Positions 7,190-15,329 of a stretch of 24,212 nucleotides of DNA are shown one piece after another. The stretch comes from CAYLMM01 sp964384825. GTDB lineage: Bacteria > Krumholzibacteriota > Krumholzibacteriia > LZORAL124-64-63. Position 1 is the first letter of the stretch. Every line of letters starts with the position of its first letter. The stretch is taken from positions 1 to 24,212 of the forward strand of contig CAYLMM010000043.1 of assembly GCA_964384825.1 (NCBI GenBank), in the 5' to 3' direction. The notes beneath the pieces are model-generated. The model worked only from the letters and a program-made list of their open reading frames with translations, was not told where the DNA came from and made no database searches. The position numbers and the translations under genes were made by a program.

Positions 7190-8470
7190 TCAGGATCCCA
7201 TCCGGTAGCAGACGACCTCCATCATCGCTTCCTCGTCGTCGCCGCTCAGCCGCGCGCCCTGGCCGTACTGGGCCGCCACCGCGTCCAGATAGCCCTTCAC
7301 GACCACGACCCGGTCGCCCCCGACGAAGAAGATGCCGTCGCGCATGCCGTCGCCGTCGCAGCGGAAGGCGACCTGCCGCGCGAAGGCGCCGTCGGGGTCG
7401 AAGACGTCGAAGGTCGCCATCACGCCCTCGGGATTCTCGCGTCCGCCGCGCGACGACAACGCCCAGATCGTGCCGTCCTCGCGCACGCGTAGCCCCCGCT
7501 GGAAGGTCAGGATGTCGGGGTGGTTCGGCTCGACCTCGATGTTCACCTGCATCGGCGCGTTCTTGAAGATGTCGGCCACCATGTCGTGCATCATCTTCTT
7601 CTCGGCGCCGGTGCGGGCCAGATGATCGTACTCGCGCTCGATGACCAGGTCCTTCTGGCCGTCGGGCCGGAAGACCTCGATGCGGTAGCTGTTGCGCTCG
7701 GGCACGGTGTAGACGCGGCCGTCGGGGCCGACCGCAAGGTTCCACCAGAAGCCGGGCATGTGCTCGAACTCCGAGAACACGAAGTTCGCGAAATCGAAGG
7801 TGCCTCGCGATTCGACGAAGCGCACCAGCTCCTTGCCGTCGCGGTCGAAGGTCGACAGGAAGCTCTCGCGCACGCGGCCGGTCTGGTCGGCGGTGACCGT
7901 CGAGTTGACGCCCGCGATCAGGAAGTTCTCGCCCGCGGGCTCGACCGCGTAGCCTTCCCAGAAACCGATCTGAACCGATTCGTCGCCGGCCAGCTTGAAC
8001 GACTTCAGCGGATCGCCGGCCTCGTCGATCAACACCAGCCGCGCCGGGGTCTCCTGCAGCGCGCCCAGACCGCTGCCGGGCAAAGCCACCAGGTCGCGGC
8101 CGCGGCGCAGTTCGCCGGGCCCTTCGCCTTCGCCGAAACGGGTGCCCAGATACTCGCCGTCAGGCCCGTAGACGTGGGCTTCCGAGAGCTGGGAATCGAG
8201 GATGTAGATGTTGCCCTGCGCGTCGGAGCGCACGATGGTCACCAGTCCGAAGAAGATGTCGTCGTCCGGGCCGCCGGCGCTCCACAGCTTTTCCAGCTGC
8301 ACGGTCTGCAGGCCGTCGCGCGGCTCGGAGCCGGAAACCATGTGGCCGGGATCGGCGTGGGCGGCCGGCGCGATCGCGGCCAACAGCACCATCAGCGAGA
8401 TCAGGATCGTCGCGGCCATGGCTGCGGGCGAGAACGTCGGGCGGGATGCGGTCGCGGATACGGAATTCAT
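7190..8470 (-). CDS. Exported six-bladed beta-propeller (NHL/BF2222-like) protein
   Basis: A 426-residue protein with a long signal sequence, probably cleaved after PAAHA. Repeated strand motifs mark a six-bladed propeller of the NHL/BF2222 type: GNIYILDSQLSEAHVYGPDG, 'LFDEAGDPLKSF'-like blades, GRVYTVPERNSYRIEVFRPD, GTIWALSSRGGRENPEGVMA and VFDPDGAF. Such proteins are non-enzymatic binding scaffolds or lyase-like domains in the periplasm or on the surface; no catalytic residues can be picked out. The reading frame reaches 8536, but ATG 8470 has GGGAG six bases upstream and begins the signal peptide, so it is preferred. It lies between a protease gene with its own terminator and the sulfatase operon, and is probably transcribed alone. 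The ligand is unknown. Confidence 0.78.
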   Translation of the reverse strand: MNSVSATASRPTFSPAAMAATILISLMVLLAAIAPAAHADPGHMVSGSEPRDGLQTVQLEKLWSAGGPDDDIFFGLVTIVRSDAQGNIYILDSQLSEAHVYGPDGEYLGTRFGEGEGPGELRRGRDLVALPGSGLGALQETPARLVLIDEAGDPLKSFKLAGDESVQIGFWEGYAVEPAGENFLIAGVNSTVTADQTGRVRESFLSTFDRDGKELVRFVESRGTFDFANFVFSEFEHMPGFWWNLAVGPDGRVYTVPERNSYRIEVFRPDGQKDLVIEREYDHLARTGAEKKMMHDMVADIFKNAPMQVNIEVEPNHPDILTFQRGLRVREDGTIWALSSRGGRENPEGVMATFDVFDPDGAFARQVAFRCDGDGMRDGIFFVGGDRVVVVKGYLDAVAAQYGQGARLSGDDEEAMMEVVCYRMGS

Positions 8471-8550
8471 CGGTTTCTCCCTGGTTGGGGCCCGGGGAAC
8501 AGACGTAACCGGGCATGGTATTGTTGCATGGCGCATCGGGGTGGGGGCAA

Positions 8551-8580
8551 GGAAAAGGGGCGCCCATCCGGGCGCCCCTT
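8551..8580 (-). terminator. Rho-independent terminator of the Tricorn-like protease gene
   Basis: An 11-bp perfect stem, AAGGGGCGCCC (8555-8565) with GGGCGCCCCTT (8570-8580), has a four-base loop. Read on the minus strand it is followed by TTTTCC. It lies 38 bases after the protease stop and before the start of the propeller gene, so it closes the protease transcript. Confidence 0.8.
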
Positions 8581-8617
8581 CCTCGTTGCGTAACGGTCTC
8601 AGTTCCGCTTCGCGTCG

Positions 8618-11600
8618 CTACCGCCCGCGCGGGAACTTCGGCGCCTCGGGCAGCTCGACGTTGGTCTCGATCTGCTCGAGCAGAACCTCGACCGCCTTCT
8701 CGAGCTGCGGATCGCCGCCGGCCATCACGGCCTCGGGCAGGTTGTCGACCTCGATGTCGGGCGAGACGCCGCGGTTCTCGACATCCCATTCGCCGTCCAT
8801 GTTGTAGAGGCCGAACTCGGGGAAGGTCACAGCGCCGCCGTCCATCAGCGGGATGCCGGTGCTGACCCCGACCAGGCCGCCCCAGGTGCGGGTGCCGACC
8901 ACGGTGCCCAGGCCGTACTTCTGGAAGTAGTAGGGCAGGGCGTCGCCGCCGGATCCGGCGTGGCCGTTGCTGACCATCACCATCTTGCCGGGGAACGCGT
9001 TGCCCGGCGTGCGCCAGGTCTGGCCGTGCCGCGGCTTCCACATGTTCAGCATCTTCTGGTTCAGGATGGTCATGATGAAGTCGGGCACGAAGCCGCCGCC
9101 GTTGTAGCGCTCGTCGATGACCAGGCCGTCGAGACGCAGCTGCGGGTAGTAGCCCTTGGCGAACTCGCGCACGCCGTCGAAGGCGGTGTTGGGCAGATGC
9201 AGGTAGCCCAGCCGGCCGTCGGAAAGCTCGGCGACGCGGCGGCGGTTGCCCTCGATCCACTTGGTGTAGCGCAGCACGCGTTCCGACGCGATGGGCTCGA
9301 CGGTGACCTCGCGGGCCTCGTCGCCGTCGGCGTCGGCCGACACCTTCAGCACGGTCTGCAGGCCGGTCTTGCCTTCGAGCAGCGAATAGGGGTTCATCCC
9401 GGCGGTCAGCTCGACGCCGTCGACCGCCAGCAGGTAGTCGCCCTCGTTCACGTCGATGCCGGGCCCGTACAGCGGCGTCGGCACCGAACTGTTCCAGTCG
9501 CGCTCGGTCAGGATGCCGGTCAGGCGGTAGCGCTTGGCCTTCCTGTCGAGGGTGAAGTCGCAGCCCAGCAGTCCGGCCGCGATGCTCGGCACGTCGGGAC
9601 GCTCGCCCGGACGCACGTAGGCGTGGCCGGCGGCCAGCTCGGCGATCATCTCGCCCAGCAGGTAGTCCAGATCCGACCGGTGCGAGACGTAGGGCAGCAG
9701 CGCCGCGTAGCGGTCGTGGATGTGCTTCCAGTCCATGCCGTACATGTCGGGATCGTAGAAGAAGTCGCGCTCCAGGCGCCAGGCGTCGTTGAAGATCTCG
9801 GCCCATTCCGCGCGCGGGTCGATCCGCGCCTTCATCTTGTTCATCGGCAGCAGCTTGTCGGCGCTCTGGCCGGGCGCCGCGTCGACGATGCCCAGCTTCC
9901 CGCCCATGGCGAAGAGGATCTTCTGGCCCTTGGCGTCGAGGTCGTAGCCCGAGGCGCCCTCGAGCACCGTCTCGACCTCGCGCTTCTCCATGTCGAACAT
10001 CGCGATCGAGCCGGGCCCGTTGCCGTCGCCGACCTTCAGGTAGAAGAGCTTGCCCGGGGCGGCTTCCAGGTCGCGGTACGATCCGGCGGGAACCGGCAGC
10101 TCGATCATGCGCGCGCCGATGCCGTCCAGATCGATCCGCAGGCCCTCGTCCTCGGCTTCGGCCTCGTCGTCGGCCTCGTCGTCGGCTTCGTCGCCGTCAT
10201 CCTTCTTCTCGGCGTCGTCGCCGCCGTTACCGTCCTCGTCCTCCTCGATCTCGACCTCGTCGCTCTCCGGCGGGAAGGGATGCTCCACGTCGTCGCGCAG
10301 GGTCACCAGGTAGAGGCCGTCCATGTCCGACCAATGCGGCTTCATGTCGTAGGGGCCGAACTGCGGATCGAAATGCCGCGACGAGGCGAAGTACAGGTAA
10401 TCGCCGTCGGGGTCGAAGGCGGGGCAGGAGTCGTCGGTGAAGCTCGACGTCACCCGCGTGGTGGTCGCGGTCTCGGTGTCGAACAGGAAGATCGAGCGGA
10501 AGCCGTTCTCCTCCATCCGCGCGAAGGCGATCCAGCGCGAGTCGGAGCTCCAGTCGGCCTCGTCGACGCGCCGCGCGACGCCCTGGTCCACCTCCGACAC
10601 GTGGCCCGATTCCACGTCCACGATCCGCCAAGCCATCGCGGCGTCGTAGAACAGGATCTTCCCGCTGTCGGGCGACCACATGATGCGCATGATGTAGGTG
10701 TGGCCGCCGTCGGTCAGCTGCTTCGTCTCGCCGGTGCCGTCGCCGCGGCGCAGATGGATCTCGTACTCGCCGCTGCTGTCGCCGACGTAGGCCACCCATT
10801 TGCCGTCGGGCGACCAGATCGGATCGATGTCGTTGGAGGCCGGCGAATTGGAGAGGTTGCGGACCTCGCCCTTCTCGGCCGGGACCGAGAAGATCTCGCC
10901 GCGCGCGGCCACCACGGCCCGCTTGCCGCCCGGGGCGATCGCGGCGCCGGTCATCTTGTCGGCGGTTTCCACGTAGCGCGGACGCGTCATCTGCAGGTCG
11001 CTGTGCAGGGCGACCTTGATGGCGTGGGATTTCTCGGTCTCGAGATCCATCACCCACAGCCGGCCGCCGTTCTCGTAGACGATCGAGTCGGGGCCCAGGC
11101 TGGGCCACTTCACGTCGTATTCCTTGTGCTTGGTGACCTGGCGGATCTCGCCGCTGCGCACGTCGTAGGCCCAGATCTGCATCTTGCCGGTGCGGTCGCT
11201 GGTGAAGTAGACGGTGTCGCCGTGCCACATCGGGAAGTTGTCCGAGCCCTCCCAGTCGGTCACCCGGCGGGTCTTGTTCTGCTCGAAGTCGTGGATCCAC
11301 ACGTCCTGGGCCATGCCGCCCTTGTACCGCTTCCAGGTGCGCGACTCGCGCGTGATGCGGTTGTAGGCCAACTGCTTGCCGTCGGGCGACCAGCTCGACA
11401 GGCCGCCGGTGGGCAGGGGCAGCTCGACCGGCAGGCCGCCCTCGGTCGAGACTGTCCACAGGTTGGCCTCGCGGCCGCTCATGAACTGGTCGCGGGCGGT
11501 CTGGAAGCGCACCGATTTCCCGTCGGGCTGCCAGTCGATGACCCGGTCCCACAGCGGATGCCAGGTCAGGCGCACCGGCTCGCCGCCGCCCGCGGGGATC

Positions 11601-11893
11601 GTGTAGACGTCGTGGTTGCCGTCGTAGTGGCCCGAGAACGCGATGGTGCGGCCGTCGGGGGAGAATTTCGGCGTCGATTCGAAGCCGATGTGGGAGGTCA
11701 GGCGCTTGGCCTCGCCGCCGGCCGAGGGCACCGTCCACAGATCGCCGCCGTACACGAAGACGATCTCGTCGCCGTGGATGTCGGGCATCCGCAGCAGGCG
11801 CATGTCGTCGGTATCGGGTCGCATCGCGTCGCCCGCGGTGGCGGCGCCGACGCCCAGGCAGAGCACGGCCGCCATCAAGATCCATCGCTTCAT
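8618..11893 (-). CDS. Exported Tricorn-like protease (peptidase family S41B)
   Basis: A 1091-residue protein with a signal peptide cleaved near residue 20. Residues 30-540 are beta-propeller repeats typical of TolB/Tricorn (FSPDGRTIAFSG, WSPDGKQLAYNR, WSPDGKWVAYVG). A very acidic segment (about 543-583) precedes a second propeller part (585-680). The C-terminal part has the helical C1 domain, a PDZ domain (about 770-870) and the S41 catalytic core: His757 (AAGHAYV), ERYNGGG (928-934), the nucleophile Ser981 in HAGSGGDA, RTWGG (1002-1006) and Glu1039 in ENRGVSPDIEV. Tricorn pairs its catalytic His with a preceding Ser; here that residue is Gly. The family degrades oligopeptides; export implies periplasmic peptide processing. 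GGAGG eight bases upstream supports the start. Confidence 0.92.
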   Translation of the reverse strand: MKRWILMAAVLCLGVGAATAGDAMRPDTDDMRLLRMPDIHGDEIVFVYGGDLWTVPSAGGEAKRLTSHIGFESTPKFSPDGRTIAFSGHYDGNHDVYTIPAGGGEPVRLTWHPLWDRVIDWQPDGKSVRFQTARDQFMSGREANLWTVSTEGGLPVELPLPTGGLSSWSPDGKQLAYNRITRESRTWKRYKGGMAQDVWIHDFEQNKTRRVTDWEGSDNFPMWHGDTVYFTSDRTGKMQIWAYDVRSGEIRQVTKHKEYDVKWPSLGPDSIVYENGGRLWVMDLETEKSHAIKVALHSDLQMTRPRYVETADKMTGAAIAPGGKRAVVAARGEIFSVPAEKGEVRNLSNSPASNDIDPIWSPDGKWVAYVGDSSGEYEIHLRRGDGTGETKQLTDGGHTYIMRIMWSPDSGKILFYDAAMAWRIVDVESGHVSEVDQGVARRVDEADWSSDSRWIAFARMEENGFRSIFLFDTETATTTRVTSSFTDDSCPAFDPDGDYLYFASSRHFDPQFGPYDMKPHWSDMDGLYLVTLRDDVEHPFPPESDEVEIEEDEDGNGGDDAEKKDDGDEADDEADDEAEAEDEGLRIDLDGIGARMIELPVPAGSYRDLEAAPGKLFYLKVGDGNGPGSIAMFDMEKREVETVLEGASGYDLDAKGQKILFAMGGKLGIVDAAPGQSADKLLPMNKMKARIDPRAEWAEIFNDAWRLERDFFYDPDMYGMDWKHIHDRYAALLPYVSHRSDLDYLLGEMIAELAAGHAYVRPGERPDVPSIAAGLLGCDFTLDRKAKRYRLTGILTERDWNSSVPTPLYGPGIDVNEGDYLLAVDGVELTAGMNPYSLLEGKTGLQTVLKVSADADGDEAREVTVEPIASERVLRYTKWIEGNRRRVAELSDGRLGYLHLPNTAFDGVREFAKGYYPQLRLDGLVIDERYNGGGFVPDFIMTILNQKMLNMWKPRHGQTWRTPGNAFPGKMVMVSNGHAGSGGDALPYYFQKYGLGTVVGTRTWGGLVGVSTGIPLMDGGAVTFPEFGLYNMDGEWDVENRGVSPDIEVDNLPEAVMAGGDPQLEKAVEVLLEQIETNVELPEAPKFPRGR

Positions 11894-11917
11894 CGAGGAA
11901 ACCTCCCGGAAGTGAAC

Positions 11918-11932
11918 GGGGGCGGAGCCCCC
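11918..11932 (-). terminator. GC hairpin between the glycosyltransferase and protease genes
   Basis: GGGGGC (11918-11923) and GCCCCC (11927-11932) form a six-pair stem with a three-base loop. It lies 35 bases after the stop of the DUF2723 gene and about 10 bases before the ribosome site of the protease gene. No T-tract follows on the minus strand. It could terminate the upstream transcript or sit in the protease leader as an attenuating structure. Confidence 0.35.
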
Positions 11933-11966
11933 TGGCTGGTGAATTCCACAATCTACTACTTACGGA

Positions 11967-13550
11967 TCAGGCGGCCGGATGTTCCTTCGGTTCGGAGGCG
12001 GCCGACGGTTCCAGGGTGCGCAGGATCCGGTGGCGGGCCCTGCGTCCGGGCGAGGGCTCGGGGCCGGGCGTGATCAGGATCGGGCCCGAGGCCAGCTCGT
12101 GCGCCCAGCAGCCGGCCGCGCGCATCAGATCGGCCCTCTCGCGGTCGAGCACGAAGAGGTCGAGGCCCGGCGGATAGACCAGCCGGCCGTCCTCGGAGGT
12201 CAGCGGCGCCCCGTCGCGCAGGTAGGCTGCCAGCGCCCCGGGCCGGATCGCGACCTTCAGTTCGATGCCTTCGCCGCGCCGGTCCTCGCCGTAGAGGTAG
12301 TAGCGCAGGTAGCAGCTCGTCGCGTAATCGGGGGGGATGATCAGCGAGCCGGGCCCCACGGCGTCCAGCACCGCCTCGGCCCGCCGCGCGTCGGCGACAT
12401 CGTTGCTGCGATCGACGTCCGAGCAGTTCCAGGCCAGCAGCAGCAGGGGCGCCAGCAGCGACGCCGCGAGCGCCAGGGCCGCCGCGCCCCGCCGGCGCCG
12501 GTTCTGCGCCGCGGCGAGAGCCCGTTCGATTCCCATCCCCAGGGGCAGGGCCAGGATCAGGACTACAGGAATGAGATAGAGATCGATGTCGGGGATGCCG
12601 TAGTTGCAGATCATCAGCAGGGTGACGCCCGCCCCGCCGCCCAGCAGCAGCCACAACCGCCGCGGCCGGATCCCGCCCACCCCGAAGGCGATCGGAACCA
12701 GCAGCGGCCCGTACTGCCCGGCCAGCTTCAGCAGCAGCTTCGGCAGTTCCACGCCGAACGACTCCAGCGGCGAGCGCGTGAACATGAAGGCCCGGAAGGG
12801 CGAGCCGCTGACGCAGGCCGCCAGCGAGCGCAGGCCGTGGACGTCGGCCTCGATCAGCACCCCGCCGGACGCGGCCGAACGCCAGAACAGGTAGCCGTAT
12901 TGCGCGGCGCCGATGATCAGCGCCAGGCCCACGGCCGCCAGTGTGCGGGGATTGCGGTATTCGCGCCGGTCGACGGCCCAGACGAAGGCCGCGATCCCCG
13001 GCGCCAGCATCGCGGTGGCCAGATGGTTGCCCAGCGACAGCGCGAAGACCAGCGCCGCGGCCCGCAGGCGCCTCCGCTCGCCGGTCCGCTCCCATCCGAC
13101 CAGCAGGCAGAGCACCCCGGCGGTGTAGAGCGCGTTCAGGGCGTAGACCTCCGCCACCACCGCCTGCGACCAGAACAATCCGGTGAAGCCGAAGGACGCC
13201 GCCGCCGCGAGCGCCGCGACCGGCCGCGCGTCCAGCAGCCGCAGCGTCCGGTAGATCAACGCGCAGGCCGCCGCCGCGCAGACCGCCGACAGCAGGTTGG
13301 CCCGCCAGGCGACCGAACCCCAGGGCGCGATCGAGACGAAAAGGTGGTTCAGCAGGAGGTATCCCGGATAGCCGGTCGGATGGGGGGTGCCCAGGACCTT
13401 GCCCAGGTACTGGAACTTGGCGGTGTCGCCGCTATAGCCGGTGCCCGGCAGCAGGGTCGCGACGTAGACGGCCAGCGGCGCCGCCCAGGCGGCCAGGGCG
13501 GCCAATCGTTCGCCCTTGTGATGATGCTGATGCGCGACTGCGCCGGCCAT
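11967..13550 (-). CDS. DUF2723 (TMEM260-like) membrane O-mannosyltransferase-family protein
   Basis: A 527-residue polytopic protein with roughly ten hydrophobic helices and a soluble C-terminal part after about residue 380. The signature is PGTGYSGDTAKFQ (35-47, Asp42) followed by LGTPHPTGYPGYLLLNHLF, the GD and H-P-x-G-Y-P motifs of DUF2723 proteins. These are GT-C-fold enzymes, related to eukaryotic TMEM260, that move a sugar from a lipid-phosphate donor to exported protein or glycan. WSQAVVAEVYALNALY is a further family motif. The reading frame can start with TTG at 13577, overlapping the dacA stop, but ATG 13550 has AAGGCGGG before it and is preferred. The N-terminus is His-rich (HQHHHK). 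It follows dacA within 23 bases and is probably co-transcribed with it. Acceptor unknown. Confidence 0.8.
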   Translation of the reverse strand: MAGAVAHQHHHKGERLAALAAWAAPLAVYVATLLPGTGYSGDTAKFQYLGKVLGTPHPTGYPGYLLLNHLFVSIAPWGSVAWRANLLSAVCAAAACALIYRTLRLLDARPVAALAAAASFGFTGLFWSQAVVAEVYALNALYTAGVLCLLVGWERTGERRRLRAAALVFALSLGNHLATAMLAPGIAAFVWAVDRREYRNPRTLAAVGLALIIGAAQYGYLFWRSAASGGVLIEADVHGLRSLAACVSGSPFRAFMFTRSPLESFGVELPKLLLKLAGQYGPLLVPIAFGVGGIRPRRLWLLLGGGAGVTLLMICNYGIPDIDLYLIPVVLILALPLGMGIERALAAAQNRRRRGAAALALAASLLAPLLLLAWNCSDVDRSNDVADARRAEAVLDAVGPGSLIIPPDYATSCYLRYYLYGEDRRGEGIELKVAIRPGALAAYLRDGAPLTSEDGRLVYPPGLDLFVLDRERADLMRAAGCWAHELASGPILITPGPEPSPGRRARHRILRTLEPSAASEPKEHPAA

Positions 13551-13573
13551 CGCCCGCCTTCCGGGGCCGGAGG

Positions 13574-14731
13574 TCAATGGAACAGACGATCCCAGAACGT
13601 TCCCTTGGGCACTTCCTCGCCGCAGAGCAGGTCGACCGCGCCCAATTCATCGCCGTCCAGAACCGCCACCGCCCGGCCCACGATCTGCCCGACCGCCAGC
13701 GGGGCCTGCACCTTGTTCTCCAGGCGCAGGTCGAGCCTCAGGTCGTCGATCCGGTCCTTGGGAACGCCGATCACCAGTTCCTCGGCGAAGGTGACGGCGG
13801 CCGAGTCGGTCTTGCCGCCCTTGATCGTCACCACGGTGTCGGCGTCGGCGCCGGCGGCGGGCACCAGCGGCACCTTGGTGTACCGGCTGAACCCGCGCGA
13901 GAGCAGCCGCGTGGTCTCGACGCCGCGCAGCTCGTTGGTCGGGGCGCCCATCACCACCGAGATCAGCCGCACGCCCTTCTGGTAGGCCGACGCGGTCAGG
14001 CAGTATCCGGCCCGGCTGGTGAAGCCGGTCTTGATCCCCTCGAGGCCGCGGTACTTGCCGACCAGCGGGTTGGGATTGGTCAGGATGAACTCGCCGTCGC
14101 GGAAGGGCACGTGGTTGCTGACCGCCCATTCCAGCGCCTCGGAATGATGCGAGAGCTCGCGGCCGAGCAGGGCCATGTCGTAGGCCGAGGCCAGGTCGGT
14201 CTGCTGGTTGCGGCCGGGCGGCAGGCCGTGCACGAAGTGGAATTCGGAGTTCTCCATCCCCAGTTCGATCGCGCGCTGGTTCATCAGCTCGACGAAGGCG
14301 TCGGTGCTGCCGGACAGGTGCTCGGCCAAGGCCACCGCGGCGTCGTTGGCCGAATGGATCGCCAGGGCCTTCAGCAGTTCGACGACCGGGAAGGTCTCGC
14401 CCTGCTTGAGGTAGACCTGCGATCCGCCCATCTTGCTGGCCTTGGCCGAAACCTCGACCACGTCGTCGGCCGAGATCTCGCCCTCGGCGATGTGCTCGAG
14501 CACGATCAGCTCGGTCATCATCTTGACCATCGAGGCCGGCGGCAGCGGCTCGTTCTCGTTCTCGGCGAAGAGCACATCGCCGGTCCGGGCGTCCATCAGC
14601 ACGGCCGCGCGGTAGCGCCCGGAAAGGGCCGCGGCGTCCGACGGCAGCAGCGACGACGCCAGCAGCAGGGCGAACAGGATCGAGAACAGGGCGATGGTGG
14701 TCTGGGGGCGGCGCGGATCCTTCCGGAGCAT
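13574..14731 (-). CDS. dacA: D-alanyl-D-alanine carboxypeptidase (peptidase S11, DacA-type)
   Basis: A 385-residue penicillin-binding protein that removes the terminal D-Ala of peptidoglycan pentapeptides in the periplasm. All three active-site motifs are present: S67-M-V-K70 (PASMVKMMTE), S127-A-N129 (HSANDAAVALAE) and K234-T-G236 (GIKTGFT). A hydrophobic export signal covers residues 12-30. After the catalytic domain comes the beta-rich PBP5-type C-terminal domain (about 280-370). The last residues (FWDRLFH) could form a short amphipathic membrane anchor. The frame extends upstream to 14860, but ATG 14731, with GGAAGG eight bases before it and a following signal peptide, is the likely start. 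Downstream the DUF2723 gene follows almost directly, suggesting an envelope-related unit. Confidence 0.93.
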   Translation of the reverse strand: MLRKDPRRPQTTIALFSILFALLLASSLLPSDAAALSGRYRAAVLMDARTGDVLFAENENEPLPPASMVKMMTELIVLEHIAEGEISADDVVEVSAKASKMGGSQVYLKQGETFPVVELLKALAIHSANDAAVALAEHLSGSTDAFVELMNQRAIELGMENSEFHFVHGLPPGRNQQTDLASAYDMALLGRELSHHSEALEWAVSNHVPFRDGEFILTNPNPLVGKYRGLEGIKTGFTSRAGYCLTASAYQKGVRLISVVMGAPTNELRGVETTRLLSRGFSRYTKVPLVPAAGADADTVVTIKGGKTDSAAVTFAEELVIGVPKDRIDDLRLDLRLENKVQAPLAVGQIVGRAVAVLDGDELGAVDLLCGEEVPKGTFWDRLFH

Positions 14732-14795
14732 GGGGCTGTCCTTCCCGGGGTGGGGCGGGGGCCATCCGGAGTTCGGGGCCCCTAGGGCGTCGGAT

Positions 14796-14815
14796 GTCGG
14801 GAGGCGCCTCCCGAC
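14796..14815. promoter_or_regulatory. Perfect 20-base palindrome upstream of dacA
   Basis: GTCGGGAGGCGCCTCCCGAC is a perfect palindrome 65 bases before the dacA ATG. It falls just downstream of a promoter-like sequence, a common place for a dimeric repressor site. Without a spacer it would make a poor RNA hairpin, so an operator is favoured over a terminator. Confidence 0.35.
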
Positions 14816-14830
14816 GGAAGGCGCGAGAGC

Positions 14831-14860
14831 AAGGTACCGCCGCTTCCGGGGGGCTGTCAA
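14831..14860 (-). promoter_or_regulatory. Possible promoter for dacA
   Basis: On the minus strand a perfect TTGACA (14860-14855) is followed after 18 bases by TACCTT (14836-14831), which matches only 3 of 6 bases of the -10 consensus. It lies between the hairpin of the upstream gene and the 20-base palindrome, so the position makes sense though the -10 box is weak. Confidence 0.3.
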
Positions 14861-14861
14861 G

Positions 14862-14895
14862 CCGGGGCCGGATCCGGTCGCGGATCCGGCCCCGG
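14862..14895 (-). terminator. Strong hairpin after the thioredoxin-fold gene
   Basis: A perfect 15-bp stem (14862-14876 with 14881-14895) closes on a GTCG loop, starting eight bases after the stop of the small thioredoxin-like gene. The minus strand continues with CTTGACA, so there is little T-tract. Its length and position still point to a terminator. Confidence 0.55.
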
Positions 14896-14903
14896 GCCGG
14901 CGG

Positions 14904-15143
14904 TCAATCCTGGAGCAGCCTCTTGATTTCCTCGACCCGCGGCACGGTGCCGGAGGTCATGATCTTGCCGTCGATCACCAGGGCGGGCGAGGCCACCCTG
15001 CCATATTCCGACATCCGCTTGATGTCGCCGACGGTCTCGATCTCGTAGTCCAGGCCGAGTTCCAGGGCGGCCTGGTCGGCGAGGTCGAAAAGCTGCGTGC
15101 ACCGGTCGGTGCCGGCGCCGAGAATCCGGATCATCTTTTTCAT
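14904..15143 (-). CDS. Thioredoxin-fold protein, MTH895/TM0996-like, single cysteine
   Basis: A 79-residue protein of the small 'redox-active disulfide protein 2' group. It has the short beta-alpha-beta opening MKKMIRILGAGTDRCTQL, the SPALVIDGKIMTSG strand that carries the cis-Pro region, and the C-terminal EEIKRLL helix. Members normally carry C-x-x-C after the first strand. Here it is T12-D-R-C15, and Cys15 is the only cysteine in the protein, so it cannot form an internal disulfide. A monothiol, metal-binding or structural role is possible. The frame extends upstream to 15233, but the ATG at 15143 starts exactly at the conserved first strand. The ribosome site (GGATGGAACC) is ordinary at best. 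It lies between two hairpin terminators and so is probably transcribed alone. Confidence 0.7.
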   Translation of the reverse strand: MKKMIRILGAGTDRCTQLFDLADQAALELGLDYEIETVGDIKRMSEYGRVASPALVIDGKIMTSGTVPRVEEIKRLLQD

Positions 15144-15251
15144 GGTTCCATCCGTGAACAGGAATTTCGTGGGGCGAATTCGACCCGGCATTCCTCGTGG
15201 AGCGGGCCGCACGATTTTCCCTCCAGCCGCCAACGATAATCACGGATTCCC

Positions 15252-15290
15252 AAAGGTAAAGAAAAGCCCCGGCATGGCTGCCGGGGCTTC
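15252..15290 (-). terminator. Rho-independent terminator of the riboswitch-controlled gene
   Basis: AAGCCCCGGC (15264-15273) pairs with GCCGGGGCTT (15280-15289) around a six-base loop. Read on the minus strand it is followed by TTCTTTACC. It is about 40 bases after the stop of the surface-protein gene and makes that transcript monocistronic. Confidence 0.8.
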
Positions 15291-15329
15291 CCCGAATGGC
15301 CCTCCCGGGCGCGGTGGGAGGGTGTTAGC

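Noticed and set aside
8960..12073. A 1037-codon open frame on + opposite the protease gene
   Set aside because: It mirrors the Tricorn-like gene; the product is His/Val/Ala/Arg-rich without domains, as expected for antisense frames in high-GC DNA.
11979..13985. A 668-codon open frame on + opposite the DUF2723 and dacA genes
   Set aside because: Gln/Arg/Gly-rich shadow crossing two real genes; no signal, start site or homology.
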